Assembly: GCA_902475855.1 (NCBI GenBank)
Contig: CABSBF010000017.1
Coordinates: 1-41,097, forward strand
Length of the DNA stretch: 41,097 nt
From: an uncultured Eubacteriales bacterium
GTDB taxonomy: Bacteria; Bacillota; Clostridia; Oscillospirales; Oscillospiraceae
Reading direction: 5' to 3'
Shown here piece by piece: positions 24,399 to 31,917 of this stretch. The translations under genes and the position numbers were made by a program. Below the pieces are notes generated by a model. That model had not been told where the DNA came from and ran no database searches. It saw only the letters and a program-made list of their open reading frames with translations. Numbering within the stretch: position 1 is the stretch's first letter; each line of letters opens with the position of its first letter.

Positions 24399-25088
24399 AT
24401 GAATAAGAGTTTTATCATCTCTCCGTCTATTATGTGCAGTACGCTCTCCGATACGGAGTCGTATGTGCATGCATTTGAGGACTGCGCCGTCGACGCGATC
24501 CACTTCGATGTAATGGACGGACATTATGTACCTAATATAATGCTCGGTGTGCGCGACTATGCGGCACTGAAAAAAGCAACCAATCTTCCTGTGGATATCC
24601 ACCTGATGTGCACCGACCCGGAAGGCTTTGTCCAAATCATGCAGCCCGCTGCCGGCGACTGGGTCAGCTTTCATCCGGAAACTGCCCGCAATCCACACCG
24701 TCTGCTGATCGATCTGAAAGCGCGCGGTTGCAAGACCGGAATCGCGCTCAGCCCGGGTGTTCCGGTAAGCTATATCGACGAGCTCGGAACCTTCCTGGAT
24801 TTTGTACTGGTCATGGCCGTAAATCCCGGTTTCGCCGGGCAGAAGATGCTTCCCGACCATCTCGACAAGCTGCACCGCGTGCATGAGGCCGTCGAGCGCT
24901 ATGGCCATAGAATCGACATTATTGTCGACGGAAATACAACTGTTGCCAACAGCATCAGTATGCTGAAAAATGGCGCGACCGGCCTTGTGATCGGCACGTC
25001 CTCTGCAATGAAGGGCGGCGCTGCACAGTTCAGTGAAAACTACGAACGCTACATTCTTGATATTATGAGAGGATTGAACGAACAGTGA
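24399..25088 (+). CDS. Ribulose-/allulose-phosphate 3-epimerase family
   Basis: A TIM-barrel epimerase acting on C3 of a ketose phosphate. The 229-aa protein has ISPSIMCSTL, HFDVMDGHYVPNIMLG, VDIHLMC, VSFHPET, VMAVNPGFAGQKM and the phosphate loop VDGNTT / GLVIGTSSAMK. SIMC and NPGFAGQ are closer to D-allulose-6-phosphate epimerase (AlsE) than to ordinary Rpe (which usually shows SILSAD and NPGFGGQ), so a hexulose phosphate is the favoured substrate, with ribulose-5-P as the alternative. GAGG precedes the ATG. It overlaps the IIA gene. Confidence 0.85.
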   Translation: MNKSFIISPSIMCSTLSDTESYVHAFEDCAVDAIHFDVMDGHYVPNIMLGVRDYAALKKATNLPVDIHLMCTDPEGFVQIMQPAAGDWVSFHPETARNPHRLLIDLKARGCKTGIALSPGVPVSYIDELGTFLDFVLVMAVNPGFAGQKMLPDHLDKLHRVHEAVERYGHRIDIIVDGNTTVANSISMLKNGATGLVIGTSSAMKGGAAQFSENYERYILDIMRGLNEQ

Positions 25089-25477
25089 TTGGCGTAATTG
25101 TTGCAACCCATGGGAAGTTGGCTGAAGAGCTGCTCAACAGTGCTGCAATGCTCGTCGGAAAAGGCGAGCAGATGGACAGCACCTGCGTGCTTCCCACCAT
25201 GAGCCCGGAAGAATTCCTGGAGGAAACAGAGAAAAAGGTCGCTGCTCTGGAGAGCGGCGAAGGTGTGGTCGCGCTGGTCGATATCATGGGCGGCACCCCG
25301 AACAACACCCTTTTCCGGCTGTCAAAGAAGTATAACATCCGTATTGTTACGGGCGTAAATCTTTCCATGGTCATGTACTGCGTGCTTGAACGCTACGAGG
25401 GAATGACCACAGAAGAGCTCGTCTCTGCGCTGCTGGAAACCGGCAAAAACGAGATTGGCGAATTCGGCAAACACTGA
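25085..25477 (+). CDS. PTS mannose-family IIA component
   Basis: Accepts phosphate from HPr and passes it to IIB. The 130-aa protein has the active-site VIVATHGKLA with His9 and the conserved DIMGGTPNN loop. Starts at GTG 25085, overlapping the epimerase stop (GTGA). It is placed apart from IIC and IID, after the first metabolic enzyme. Confidence 0.92.
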   Translation: MIGVIVATHGKLAEELLNSAAMLVGKGEQMDSTCVLPTMSPEEFLEETEKKVAALESGEGVVALVDIMGGTPNNTLFRLSKKYNIRIVTGVNLSMVMYCVLERYEGMTTEELVSALLETGKNEIGEFGKH

Positions 25478-25520
25478 GCGTGTCTGCCCAAAAAAGTAAT
25501 TAAATTTTTTGGAGGTTGCT

Positions 25521-25997
25521 GTGAAAAATCTGGTATTTACTCGTATTGACGACCGTCTGATCCACGGTCAGGTCATCGCCACTTGGCTCAAGACCCTGTC
25601 GAGCGTTCAGCACATTCTTGTCGTCGACGACAAGGTCTCGCAGGATCCGTTCATGCAGGAAATGTTCTCCCTGCTTGTTCCGTCTCATGTCACCATCGAG
25701 ATCCGCACAATTGATGAAGCCGCCGAGATTCTCAAGGCCGGCCTTGCAAAGCCCACAATGATGATCGTCAAGGTACCGCAGACCATCAAGAGCCTAATTG
25801 AAAAGGGCGTCGACATTGATTTTCTGAATATCGGCGGCATGGGTATGTCCGCCGGCCGCACCAAGCTGTATCAAAACATCTCCGCTTCCGAAGAGGAGCG
25901 TCAGATTTTCCGCGACCTGATGGCGCATGGCGTTAAGGTCGAGATTCAGATCATCCCTGCACAAAAGCAGACCGACATGAAGAGAATCCTCAAATAA
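25521..25997 (+). CDS. PTS mannose-family IIB component (second copy)
   Basis: A 158-aa paralogue of the first IIB, with TRIDDRLIHGQV (His15), ILVVDDKVSQD, FLNIGGMGMSAGRTKL and SEEERQIFRDLMAHGVKVEIQII. GGAGG lies 5 nt before GTG 25521, which is preferred over an in-frame TTG at 25509. It differs clearly from the first copy, so the two may serve different sugars or one may act mainly in signalling to the LevR-like regulator (inference). Confidence 0.92.
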   Translation: MKNLVFTRIDDRLIHGQVIATWLKTLSSVQHILVVDDKVSQDPFMQEMFSLLVPSHVTIEIRTIDEAAEILKAGLAKPTMMIVKVPQTIKSLIEKGVDIDFLNIGGMGMSAGRTKLYQNISASEEERQIFRDLMAHGVKVEIQIIPAQKQTDMKRILK

Positions 25998-26013
25998 ACG
26001 TCTCGTTTGTACA

Positions 26014-26046
26014 ACAGGAAAACCGACCTTGGTCGGTTCTTCCTGT
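26014..26046 (+). promoter_or_regulatory. Intercistronic hairpin after the second IIB
   Basis: ACAGGAAAACCGACC pairs with GGTCGGTT-TTCCTGT with one bulged base and a 2-nt nominal loop. No T tract. It is followed at 26062-26074 by the small dyad GTACG-ACA-CGTAC. Together they mark the second internal boundary of the operon, before the dehydrogenase gene. Confidence 0.6.
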
Positions 26047-26121
26047 ATTTGAGGAAGAATTGTACGACACGTACTGCGTCCTAAACCGCTGCAATTCATA
26101 TCATAGAAAGGAAAATCATCT

Positions 26122-27180
26122 ATGAAAGCATCCCGTTTGTTCAAAATTGGCGATTTTCGCACCGTCGAAATGGAAAAGCCCGTGCCCCATGGCAAGCAGC
26201 TTCTTCTGAAAGTCAGCGCCTGCGGCATTTGCGGCTCGGATATTCCCCGCATCTTTGAACTTGGCACCAGTAAGCAGAAGTATCCCCTGACAATCGGCCA
26301 CGAATTCGGCGGCGAGATTGTTGAGGTCGGCGAAGATGCCGATCCGAATCTCATCGGCAAGCGCGGCGCGATCTTCCCCTGCATTCCCTGCCGGAAGTGC
26401 GGCCCCTGCGAGAGTGGCGACTATGCCATGTGCCTTGATTACGACTATCTCGGCTCGCGCAGCGACGGCGGTTTTGCGGAATACTGCCTCGTTCCGAGTG
26501 ACTGGCATTTTGTCGAGTCTGCCAATCCCAACCTGTCTGACGATGCGCTCGCCATGGTTGAGCCTTGCACTGTCGCACAGCATGCCATCCGCAAAAGCGG
26601 TCTGACTGCCGGACAGAACCTGCTGGTCTTCGGTGCCGGCCCCATCGGTCAGATGGCTGCCCGCTGGGGCAAGATCTTCGGCGCCAGCACAGTCGTTTTG
26701 GTCGACGTGTTGGATGAAAAGGTCGAATTTGCCCGTGCACGCGGCCTAACTGCCTTTAACAGCATGACAACGGACATCGCCGCCGAATTTAAGAAACTGA
26801 CCGGCGGAAAGCTGCCCGATGTCGTCATCGAGGGCACCGGCTCCGGCGCGGCACTGGGACTCGGCATTGAGTGCTGCAAAACCTTCGGCACCATTGTCCT
26901 GATGGGCAATCCTCACCGTGACACCACAATCAAACTGGCGCAGCACTCCATGATTCTCCGTAAGGAACTCATGCTGCGCGGAATTTGGAACTCGCATTAT
27001 GCACAGTCCCCCATCAATGAATGGCAGTACACGGTTCAGATGCTCGACGAGGGAAGGATGCAGGTCGAAGACCTTATCACACACCGCAGCTCTCTTGACA
27101 ATATCCCACAGTTGTGCGAAGATATTTATACTCACAAGGTCTCCATCTGCAAGGCCATCTACTCCAAAAATGCTAAATGA
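26122..27180 (+). CDS. Zinc-dependent polyol/sugar-phosphate dehydrogenase (GatD-like)
   Basis: Medium-chain NAD(H) dehydrogenase, most like galactitol-1-phosphate 5-dehydrogenase and related polyol-phosphate enzymes. The 352-aa protein has catalytic zinc ligands Cys37 (GICGSD), His60-Glu61 (GHEFGG), structural-zinc cysteines Cys90, Cys93, Cys96 and Cys104, and the cofactor loop VFGAGPIGQMAA followed by an acidic VLVDV, favouring NAD. The neighbouring PTS suggests its substrate is a phosphorylated sugar alcohol, giving a ketose phosphate. AAAGGA precedes the ATG. Confidence 0.88.
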   Translation: MKASRLFKIGDFRTVEMEKPVPHGKQLLLKVSACGICGSDIPRIFELGTSKQKYPLTIGHEFGGEIVEVGEDADPNLIGKRGAIFPCIPCRKCGPCESGDYAMCLDYDYLGSRSDGGFAEYCLVPSDWHFVESANPNLSDDALAMVEPCTVAQHAIRKSGLTAGQNLLVFGAGPIGQMAARWGKIFGASTVVLVDVLDEKVEFARARGLTAFNSMTTDIAAEFKKLTGGKLPDVVIEGTGSGAALGLGIECCKTFGTIVLMGNPHRDTTIKLAQHSMILRKELMLRGIWNSHYAQSPINEWQYTVQMLDEGRMQVEDLITHRSSLDNIPQLCEDIYTHKVSICKAIYSKNAK

Positions 27181-27734
27181 AGCAGCGTTGGGATAAGATC
27201 ATCCTGCAGGAATTGTCCGATGCCTTCGACGCGCTGGACGAAGCGCAGATGGAGCGATTGATCGACGAACTGCTTCTGCCCGGCCGCCGCGTGCTGTGTG
27301 TCGGCGTTGGACGGGTGCTGATCTCGATGAAGGCATGGGTCAAGCGTCTTCGCCATATGAACATCGACCTGAATTACGTCGGCGCGGAAAGCGAGGAACC
27401 GATCGGCAAGGGCGACCTGCTGATCGTCGCCTCTGCCTCCGGCGAAAGTCTGTTCCCCGTAGCCATTGCAAAAAAAGCAAAGCAGCTCGGTGCAGCAGTG
27501 CTCTACCTCGGCTGCACGCCAACAAGCTCAGCCGACAACATAGCCGACATTCATGTCCTACTGCGCGGCAGGACCAAATTCACCCCGGCAAACGATCCTG
27601 TTTCCATTCAGCCGATGTCCACCTTGTTCGAGCAGCAGCTATATCTGCTGTGCGATATCATCACGCTGGAGATCATGGACAGGCTGGGCTGGAATGAGAA
27701 AACCGTAAAGGAGCGCCACGCAAATTTAGAGTGA
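27177..27734 (+). CDS. SIS-domain sugar-phosphate isomerase (6-phospho-3-hexuloisomerase type)
   Basis: The 185-aa product is a single SIS domain: VLCVGVGRVLISMKAW, VASASGESLFPVAIAKKAK, VLLRGRTKF and a helical tail with SIQPMSTLFEQQLYLLCD. Length and pattern fit 6-phospho-3-hexuloisomerase (HxlB/PHI), which converts arabino-3-hexulose 6-phosphate and fructose 6-phosphate. Starts by ATGA overlap with the dehydrogenase. Together they suggest oxidation followed by keto-group movement; the exact sugar is unknown. Confidence 0.85.
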   Translation: MKQRWDKIILQELSDAFDALDEAQMERLIDELLLPGRRVLCVGVGRVLISMKAWVKRLRHMNIDLNYVGAESEEPIGKGDLLIVASASGESLFPVAIAKKAKQLGAAVLYLGCTPTSSADNIADIHVLLRGRTKFTPANDPVSIQPMSTLFEQQLYLLCDIITLEIMDRLGWNEKTVKERHANLE

Positions 27735-27746
27735 GGAGAAACGACG

Positions 27747-28346
27747 ATGGGAGACAAGAAACTCCGCCCGCAAATCCAACTTTCCATGCGCGAATATGTT
27801 GATGTCTGGGGCAGCATTGCCTACGAACACTATCAGCAGGCCGTCAGTGATGAAGTCCTGTTTGATGCACTGCAGCTTAATAAGGAGCAAAGCAGCCGTT
27901 TCCCCTTGGAATACGGAACGACGCTCCTGGTCATCGCCGCGCTCAGCTTTCATTTTAAGCCGAAGCTGACCACAGAGAAATACCGCGACAAGCTTCAGGA
28001 GCGTATCGCCGACAATCTGTTTTCCCGCATTGTCAAAGACGCCGACGAGGAAACGCTGACACAGTGCCGCACCTATTTTTTATCAAAGCTGGCGATCTTT
28101 GATCGGTTCTGTGTCGGAATCTACTCCAAGACGCCCTCGGCGCGGCAGAAGGATGTACTGGGCTTTTCCCGCTATCTCCTGTCGCAGTTGGGAGTGGAGC
28201 TGGATGAGGAGCACCAGATCAAAGCGCTTGAACGGCTCGGCGTTCTGCTCACTCTCGCAGACGAAAGCTTTCTGAAGCTTGTAGCAAATTCAGCGCAGGA
28301 TGCTGTCCGCTTTGACGGCAAGCCGTCCTTTGTGGTTCAAAAATAA
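27747..28346 (+). CDS. Unknown helical protein in the PTS operon
   Basis: A 199-aa soluble, mainly helical protein with GAGGAG before the ATG. It contains YVDVWGSIAYEHYQQAV, a short hydrophobic stretch TTLLVIAALSFHF and many acidic/basic helices; no signal peptide, no cofactor motif. I do not recognise a family. Its place between the isomerase and the SDR, with normal spacing, says it is a true operon member. Confidence 0.75.
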   Translation: MGDKKLRPQIQLSMREYVDVWGSIAYEHYQQAVSDEVLFDALQLNKEQSSRFPLEYGTTLLVIAALSFHFKPKLTTEKYRDKLQERIADNLFSRIVKDADEETLTQCRTYFLSKLAIFDRFCVGIYSKTPSARQKDVLGFSRYLLSQLGVELDEEHQIKALERLGVLLTLADESFLKLVANSAQDAVRFDGKPSFVVQK

Positions 28347-28358
28347 GGAGTGGAGCAA

Positions 28359-29135
28359 ATGCATACAATCAAAGACATGACCTGCGTTGTCACCGGCGCG
28401 GCTAAAAGCATCGGCTACGGCGTTGCAGAGCGCTATTGTTCTCTCGGCGCGAAAGTCGCTCTCATTGACATCAATCCCGCGGTCACAGAAAGCGCAGAAA
28501 AGCTGCGTGCACAGGGCTACGAGGCAGCCGCCTATGTGCTTGACATCACCAATTCCGAGGCCGTAAAAGCCGCGTTTGCGCAGATTCGCGAAGCTTATGG
28601 CCCAATATATGCGCTGGCCAATGTCGCCGGCATCGTCTCTCAGCACCCGATTGAAGAAGTCACCTTGGAGGAATGGGAGCGGATCATGCGCGTGAATGTC
28701 TACGGCGCTTTCTTCTGCATCCAGCAGGCGCTGCCTGATATGAAGGAGCGGCGCGCGGGCAAGATCATCAATTTCTCCTCTAAGAGCGGCAAGACCGGCT
28801 CTGCGTTGATGGTACCCTATTCCTCCGCCAAGGGCGCAGTGATCAGCATGACGCAGGCCATTGCCTATGAGGTTGCCCCTTTCAATATCAACTGCAACTG
28901 TCTGTGTCCCGGCATTACGGATCTGACCGGCGTTTGGGACGCGGTCAGCGCAGGCTATATCAAGAATCTTCAGATGCCGCGCGAGCAGGTTATTGATAAA
29001 TTCACGGCTAAAATTCCGCTCAAGCGTCTGACCAGCATTGAAGACGTCGTTGATTTCGTCGATTTTCTGACGCGCTCCGGCGACTACTGCACCGGCCAGG
29101 CATTCAACATCAGCGGCGGCAGAGAAATGCATTGA
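28359..29135 (+). CDS. Short-chain dehydrogenase/reductase
   Basis: A 258-aa SDR with TGAAKSIGYG cofactor loop (12-21), NVAG at 88-91, Asn113, Ser141 in NFSSKSG and the YSSAK catalytic pair Tyr154/Lys158. The acidic IDIN after the second strand favours NAD(H). ATG 28359 is preferred over GTG 28350, because AAGGAG is 8 nt before it. A second alcohol/ketone oxidation in the pathway is likely, for example of a sugar-alcohol phosphate or a deoxyketose. Confidence 0.88.
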   Translation: MHTIKDMTCVVTGAAKSIGYGVAERYCSLGAKVALIDINPAVTESAEKLRAQGYEAAAYVLDITNSEAVKAAFAQIREAYGPIYALANVAGIVSQHPIEEVTLEEWERIMRVNVYGAFFCIQQALPDMKERRAGKIINFSSKSGKTGSALMVPYSSAKGAVISMTQAIAYEVAPFNINCNCLCPGITDLTGVWDAVSAGYIKNLQMPREQVIDKFTAKIPLKRLTSIEDVVDFVDFLTRSGDYCTGQAFNISGGREMH

Positions 29136-29144
29136 GGTGATACT

Positions 29145-29810
29145 ATGGCTTATGATCCCAGCTATGCTCAGTACATTGATCACACCGTTTTGAAGGCAGA
29201 TACGACACGCGCCACCCTGCTGCGCTTCTGCAATGAGGCCAAACAGTATCATTTTGCGAGCGTCTGCGTCAACCCCTGCAACGTCGCCTTTGTTGCTCAG
29301 CAGCTTGCGGGCAGCGGTGTGAAGACCGCCGCGGTCGTCGGTTTTCCTCTTGGCGCAAACAAAAGCGTCATTAAGGCAGCCGAAGCCCGCGAGGCCATTG
29401 CCGACGGCGCAGCCGAGATCGATATGGTCATCAATATCGGTGCTCTTAAAGACGGCAGGATGGACGAGGTTCGCGCGGATATTCAAGCCGTCGTCGAGGC
29501 AAGCCATCCGAAGGCCATCGTCAAAGCCATCATCGAGGAAAGTGCCCTTACCCCCGAGGAAATCAAGACGGCAGCACGCCTGGTCATGGAGGCGGGTGCT
29601 GATTTTGTCAAGACCTCGACCGGCTTCGGCTCCGGCGGCGCAACCGAGGAAGGCGTGGAGCTCATCCGCTCCATCGTCGGAACTAACTGTGCCATCAAGG
29701 CAGCAACCGGCATCAACAACCGCACCATCTGTGACCGCTTTCTGAAGCTCGGCGTCACCCGCTTCGGCACAAGCAAGGGCATTCGCATTGTGGAGGACAC
29801 CGAGGAATGA
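29145..29810 (+). CDS. deoC: Deoxyribose-phosphate aldolase
   Basis: Class I aldolase that cleaves 2-deoxyribose 5-phosphate to acetaldehyde and glyceraldehyde 3-phosphate. The 221-aa barrel has YIDHTVLKADT, VVGFPLGAN, EIDMVINIG with the proton-relay Asp93, the Schiff-base Lys156 in FVKTSTGFGSGG and catalytic Lys185 in AIKAATGI. GAGGTGA precedes the ATG. It sits in a sugar PTS operon without deoA/deoB, so it may act on another 2-deoxy or keto-sugar phosphate. Confidence 0.92.
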   Translation: MAYDPSYAQYIDHTVLKADTTRATLLRFCNEAKQYHFASVCVNPCNVAFVAQQLAGSGVKTAAVVGFPLGANKSVIKAAEAREAIADGAAEIDMVINIGALKDGRMDEVRADIQAVVEASHPKAIVKAIIEESALTPEEIKTAARLVMEAGADFVKTSTGFGSGGATEEGVELIRSIVGTNCAIKAATGINNRTICDRFLKLGVTRFGTSKGIRIVEDTEE

Positions 29811-30445
29811 AACCGGACGGCATACTTTTCGATCTGGATGGAACCATATGGGACAACACCGCCAACTCCGCCAGAGCCTGGCAGACTGTTCTGAGCTCCA
29901 TGCCGGAACCGATACCGATTCCGACACAGGAGCAGATCCGTGCCTGCTGCGGGTTCGCGCTGACGGGGTTGGCTGAGCGTCTCCTCCCCTCTCTTCCTGC
30001 TGACCGTGCAGTGGAAATCGTTGAGGAATGCTACCGCCATGAAGGGCCCATCACCCGTCAAAACGGCGGCATTCTCTACCCCGATGTCCCGGAAACGTTG
30101 AAAAAGCTGTCGCAGGAGTATTCTCTGTTCCTTATCAGTAATTGCAGCCCCGAGTATCTGAGCGCTTTCTTTGACGCCCACGGCTTGAAGCGTTATTTCC
30201 GCGGCAGCGCCTGCTGCACGAATGTAAACACAACCAAGGCTGGCAACATTGAAGCGGTTCGCAGGCAGTATGGTCTGCGCGCACCGGTGTATGTCGGCGA
30301 TACGATTATGGACTATCAGGCTGCGCAGGATGCGCATTGTGATTTTATTTTTGCAGCATACGGTTTTGGCGACGTACCGCAGGCACACTGGCGCACGCCA
30401 TGTTTTGCTGATCTGCCCGCGCTTCTTGCCACCATAGATATCTGA
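29807..30445 (+). CDS. HAD-superfamily sugar-phosphate phosphatase
   Basis: A 212-aa HAD hydrolase with motif I FDLDGTIWD (Asp9, Asp11), cap region, motif II LISNCS, the lysine at TTKAGN and the acidic motif VGDTIMDYQAAQ. This is the phosphoglycolate-phosphatase/β-phosphoglucomutase branch. Starts by ATGA overlap with deoC. Likely removes phosphate from a dead-end sugar phosphate, or is a detoxifying safety valve of the pathway. Confidence 0.88.
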   Translation: MKPDGILFDLDGTIWDNTANSARAWQTVLSSMPEPIPIPTQEQIRACCGFALTGLAERLLPSLPADRAVEIVEECYRHEGPITRQNGGILYPDVPETLKKLSQEYSLFLISNCSPEYLSAFFDAHGLKRYFRGSACCTNVNTTKAGNIEAVRRQYGLRAPVYVGDTIMDYQAAQDAHCDFIFAAYGFGDVPQAHWRTPCFADLPALLATIDI

Positions 30446-30468
30446 ATGTGGAAGGTGTGAACCACTGC

Positions 30469-31278
30469 ATGGACGAGAAAGACAGCCGCATCGCAGCACT
30501 GTTTGAGGAAGGAAAATACGACGAAATCTGCAATCTCTGCCCGGAGGATGCCCCGCGGGAGGATCCCCGCGCCGTATTTTACGGGCTTGCCGCGCACTTT
30601 CTCAGAAAACTCCCTACCACCCGCGAGGGTCTGACGGAAACATGGCAGCGGATCCGGCCTCTGATGCAGCAGGCGCTCTCCGGAGCACCGCTTTCACATA
30701 TGGCTGCGGCGCAGGAAGTCGTCATCCGCTGTGCAACAGCGCACTACCGCGCCTGCAATGACCGTCTCAAGCTGGAATACGCCGTTTTGCAGGGCGATGT
30801 CTGTTTTGAAAAGAAGGAATATGTCATTGACCGGATGCGTGAGCTGCTGCTCGGCGCTGATATCGATTTTGACGCGATCCTGGAAGTACTGAACGAGGCA
30901 GGCGCGCTGGCTGTCCAAACCGAGGGGCTCGACCATGCGCCGGAGGAATTCTTTCTTGGCACGTTGCGGCTGCTGCAAAATGCGGCGCAGATCTCGGAGG
31001 ACAACGGTCTTGTCAGCCGATATCCGCACATTCTCATCGCACGCCGCGCCTGTCTGCTCCCGCTGCGCCCGGAAATGACCGATGCGCTGGACAAGCGCAG
31101 AGAGCTTTTGGAATTGACCCTACATGGCGACGAGGCGTTAGCGGACTGGTCGTTTTTTGCTCCCTATGCAGAGCAAGCCGGAATCTCCCGGGAGGTTCTG
31201 GTCAAGGCCCAGAAAAAACGGCGGCGGATCGAACGGCTGAAATTCTGGAAAAAGCGCCCCGAGCAATCTGCACAGTAG
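30469..31278 (+). CDS. Unknown repeat-like helical protein ending the operon
   Basis: A 269-aa product from ATG 30469, with AAGGTG 11 nt upstream; in-frame GTG 30448 is possible but would overlap its own ribosome site. All helical, with regularly spaced amphipathic segments (YDEICNLCPE, YRACNDRLKLEYAVL, DALDKRRELLELTL) that recall TPR-like or helical-scaffold proteins. No cofactor motif; very basic tail (KKRRRIERLKFWKKR). Function unknown. A strong terminator follows. Confidence 0.7.
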   Translation: MDEKDSRIAALFEEGKYDEICNLCPEDAPREDPRAVFYGLAAHFLRKLPTTREGLTETWQRIRPLMQQALSGAPLSHMAAAQEVVIRCATAHYRACNDRLKLEYAVLQGDVCFEKKEYVIDRMRELLLGADIDFDAILEVLNEAGALAVQTEGLDHAPEEFFLGTLRLLQNAAQISEDNGLVSRYPHILIARRACLLPLRPEMTDALDKRRELLELTLHGDEALADWSFFAPYAEQAGISREVLVKAQKKRRRIERLKFWKKRPEQSAQ

Positions 31279-31337
31279 GTGCGTTCTCCTATTTCTGCAC
31301 GTACAAACAGAACGGCAGTCTGCCGTAATAATGCAAA

Positions 31338-31387
31338 ACACACGCCTGTGGAAGATCGTGTTCTTCCACAGGCGTGTTCCGTTTTTT
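31338..31387. terminator. Bidirectional terminator between the two large operons
   Basis: A perfect 16-bp stem (31340-31355 with 31362-31377) with a 6-nt loop, followed on the plus strand by a run of six T (31382-31387). On the minus strand TGTTTTGC follows. It ends the PTS operon and the FmdE end of the converging operon. Confidence 0.95.
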
Positions 31388-31395
31388 CTCAATTC

Positions 31396-31917
31396 TCAGA
31401 CATCAAAGCGGTCATAGCTCTCATAGCAGTCGAGGCAGAGCTTTTTCTCCCCGGCAAGGCGGATCCAATTGGCGCCCGTTACCTCGCCGCAGCAGTCGCA
31501 GCGGTAGGAATCAAACAGGCGTGCCCTTTCCGGAAGCGCAATCACCGCAGGCTTTACCTCAAACAGCTCCTCCGGCTCTTTGCTCTGGAAATATTGCAGG
31601 GAGTCCTTCTTGCACATTCCCTCCGGTCTCGGCTTCAGCACGAGGCGGACGGATTTGCCCGTCTTGCGGTTATAGAAGGAAAATGCCTGCTTGCCGCGCA
31701 TATGGAACAGGAGATTTCCCTTGCCAACGCTGCATCCCAGCATAACCTGAATGGCATCCACGCCGCAGGCATCGTTTTCCGTGATACAGACCACGTCCTC
31801 GTCCTCCGAAAATGTCAGATCCAGCAGCTTGATCGCATACTGCGCGGCCTTGTAGCCGATCGTCAGTCCACCGCAGACATGTCCATGGAATTCGGCACAT
31901 TTTTCAAAATCAGTCAT
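31396..31917 (-). CDS. FmdE-family protein
   Basis: A 173-aa protein of the formylmethanofuran dehydrogenase subunit E family, seen in bacteria without that enzyme. It has EFHGHVCGGLTIGY at the N-terminus, ITENDACGVDAIQ with the central cysteine and a C-terminal zinc-ribbon-like CDCCGE...CLDCYE. Bacterial FmdE proteins often lie beside metal or siderophore importers and are suspected metal or redox-cofactor handlers. Here it overlaps the ABC ATPase gene by 8 nt and closes the operon. Confidence 0.88.
   Translation of the reverse strand: MTDFEKCAEFHGHVCGGLTIGYKAAQYAIKLLDLTFSEDEDVVCITENDACGVDAIQVMLGCSVGKGNLLFHMRGKQAFSFYNRKTGKSVRLVLKPRPEGMCKKDSLQYFQSKEPEELFEVKPAVIALPERARLFDSYRCDCCGEVTGANWIRLAGEKKLCLDCYESYDRFDV

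Noticed and set aside
28290..29927. Minus-strand frame of 545 codons opposite the SDR and deoC genes
   Set aside because: Antisense to two confident enzymes, with no motif; bias artefact.
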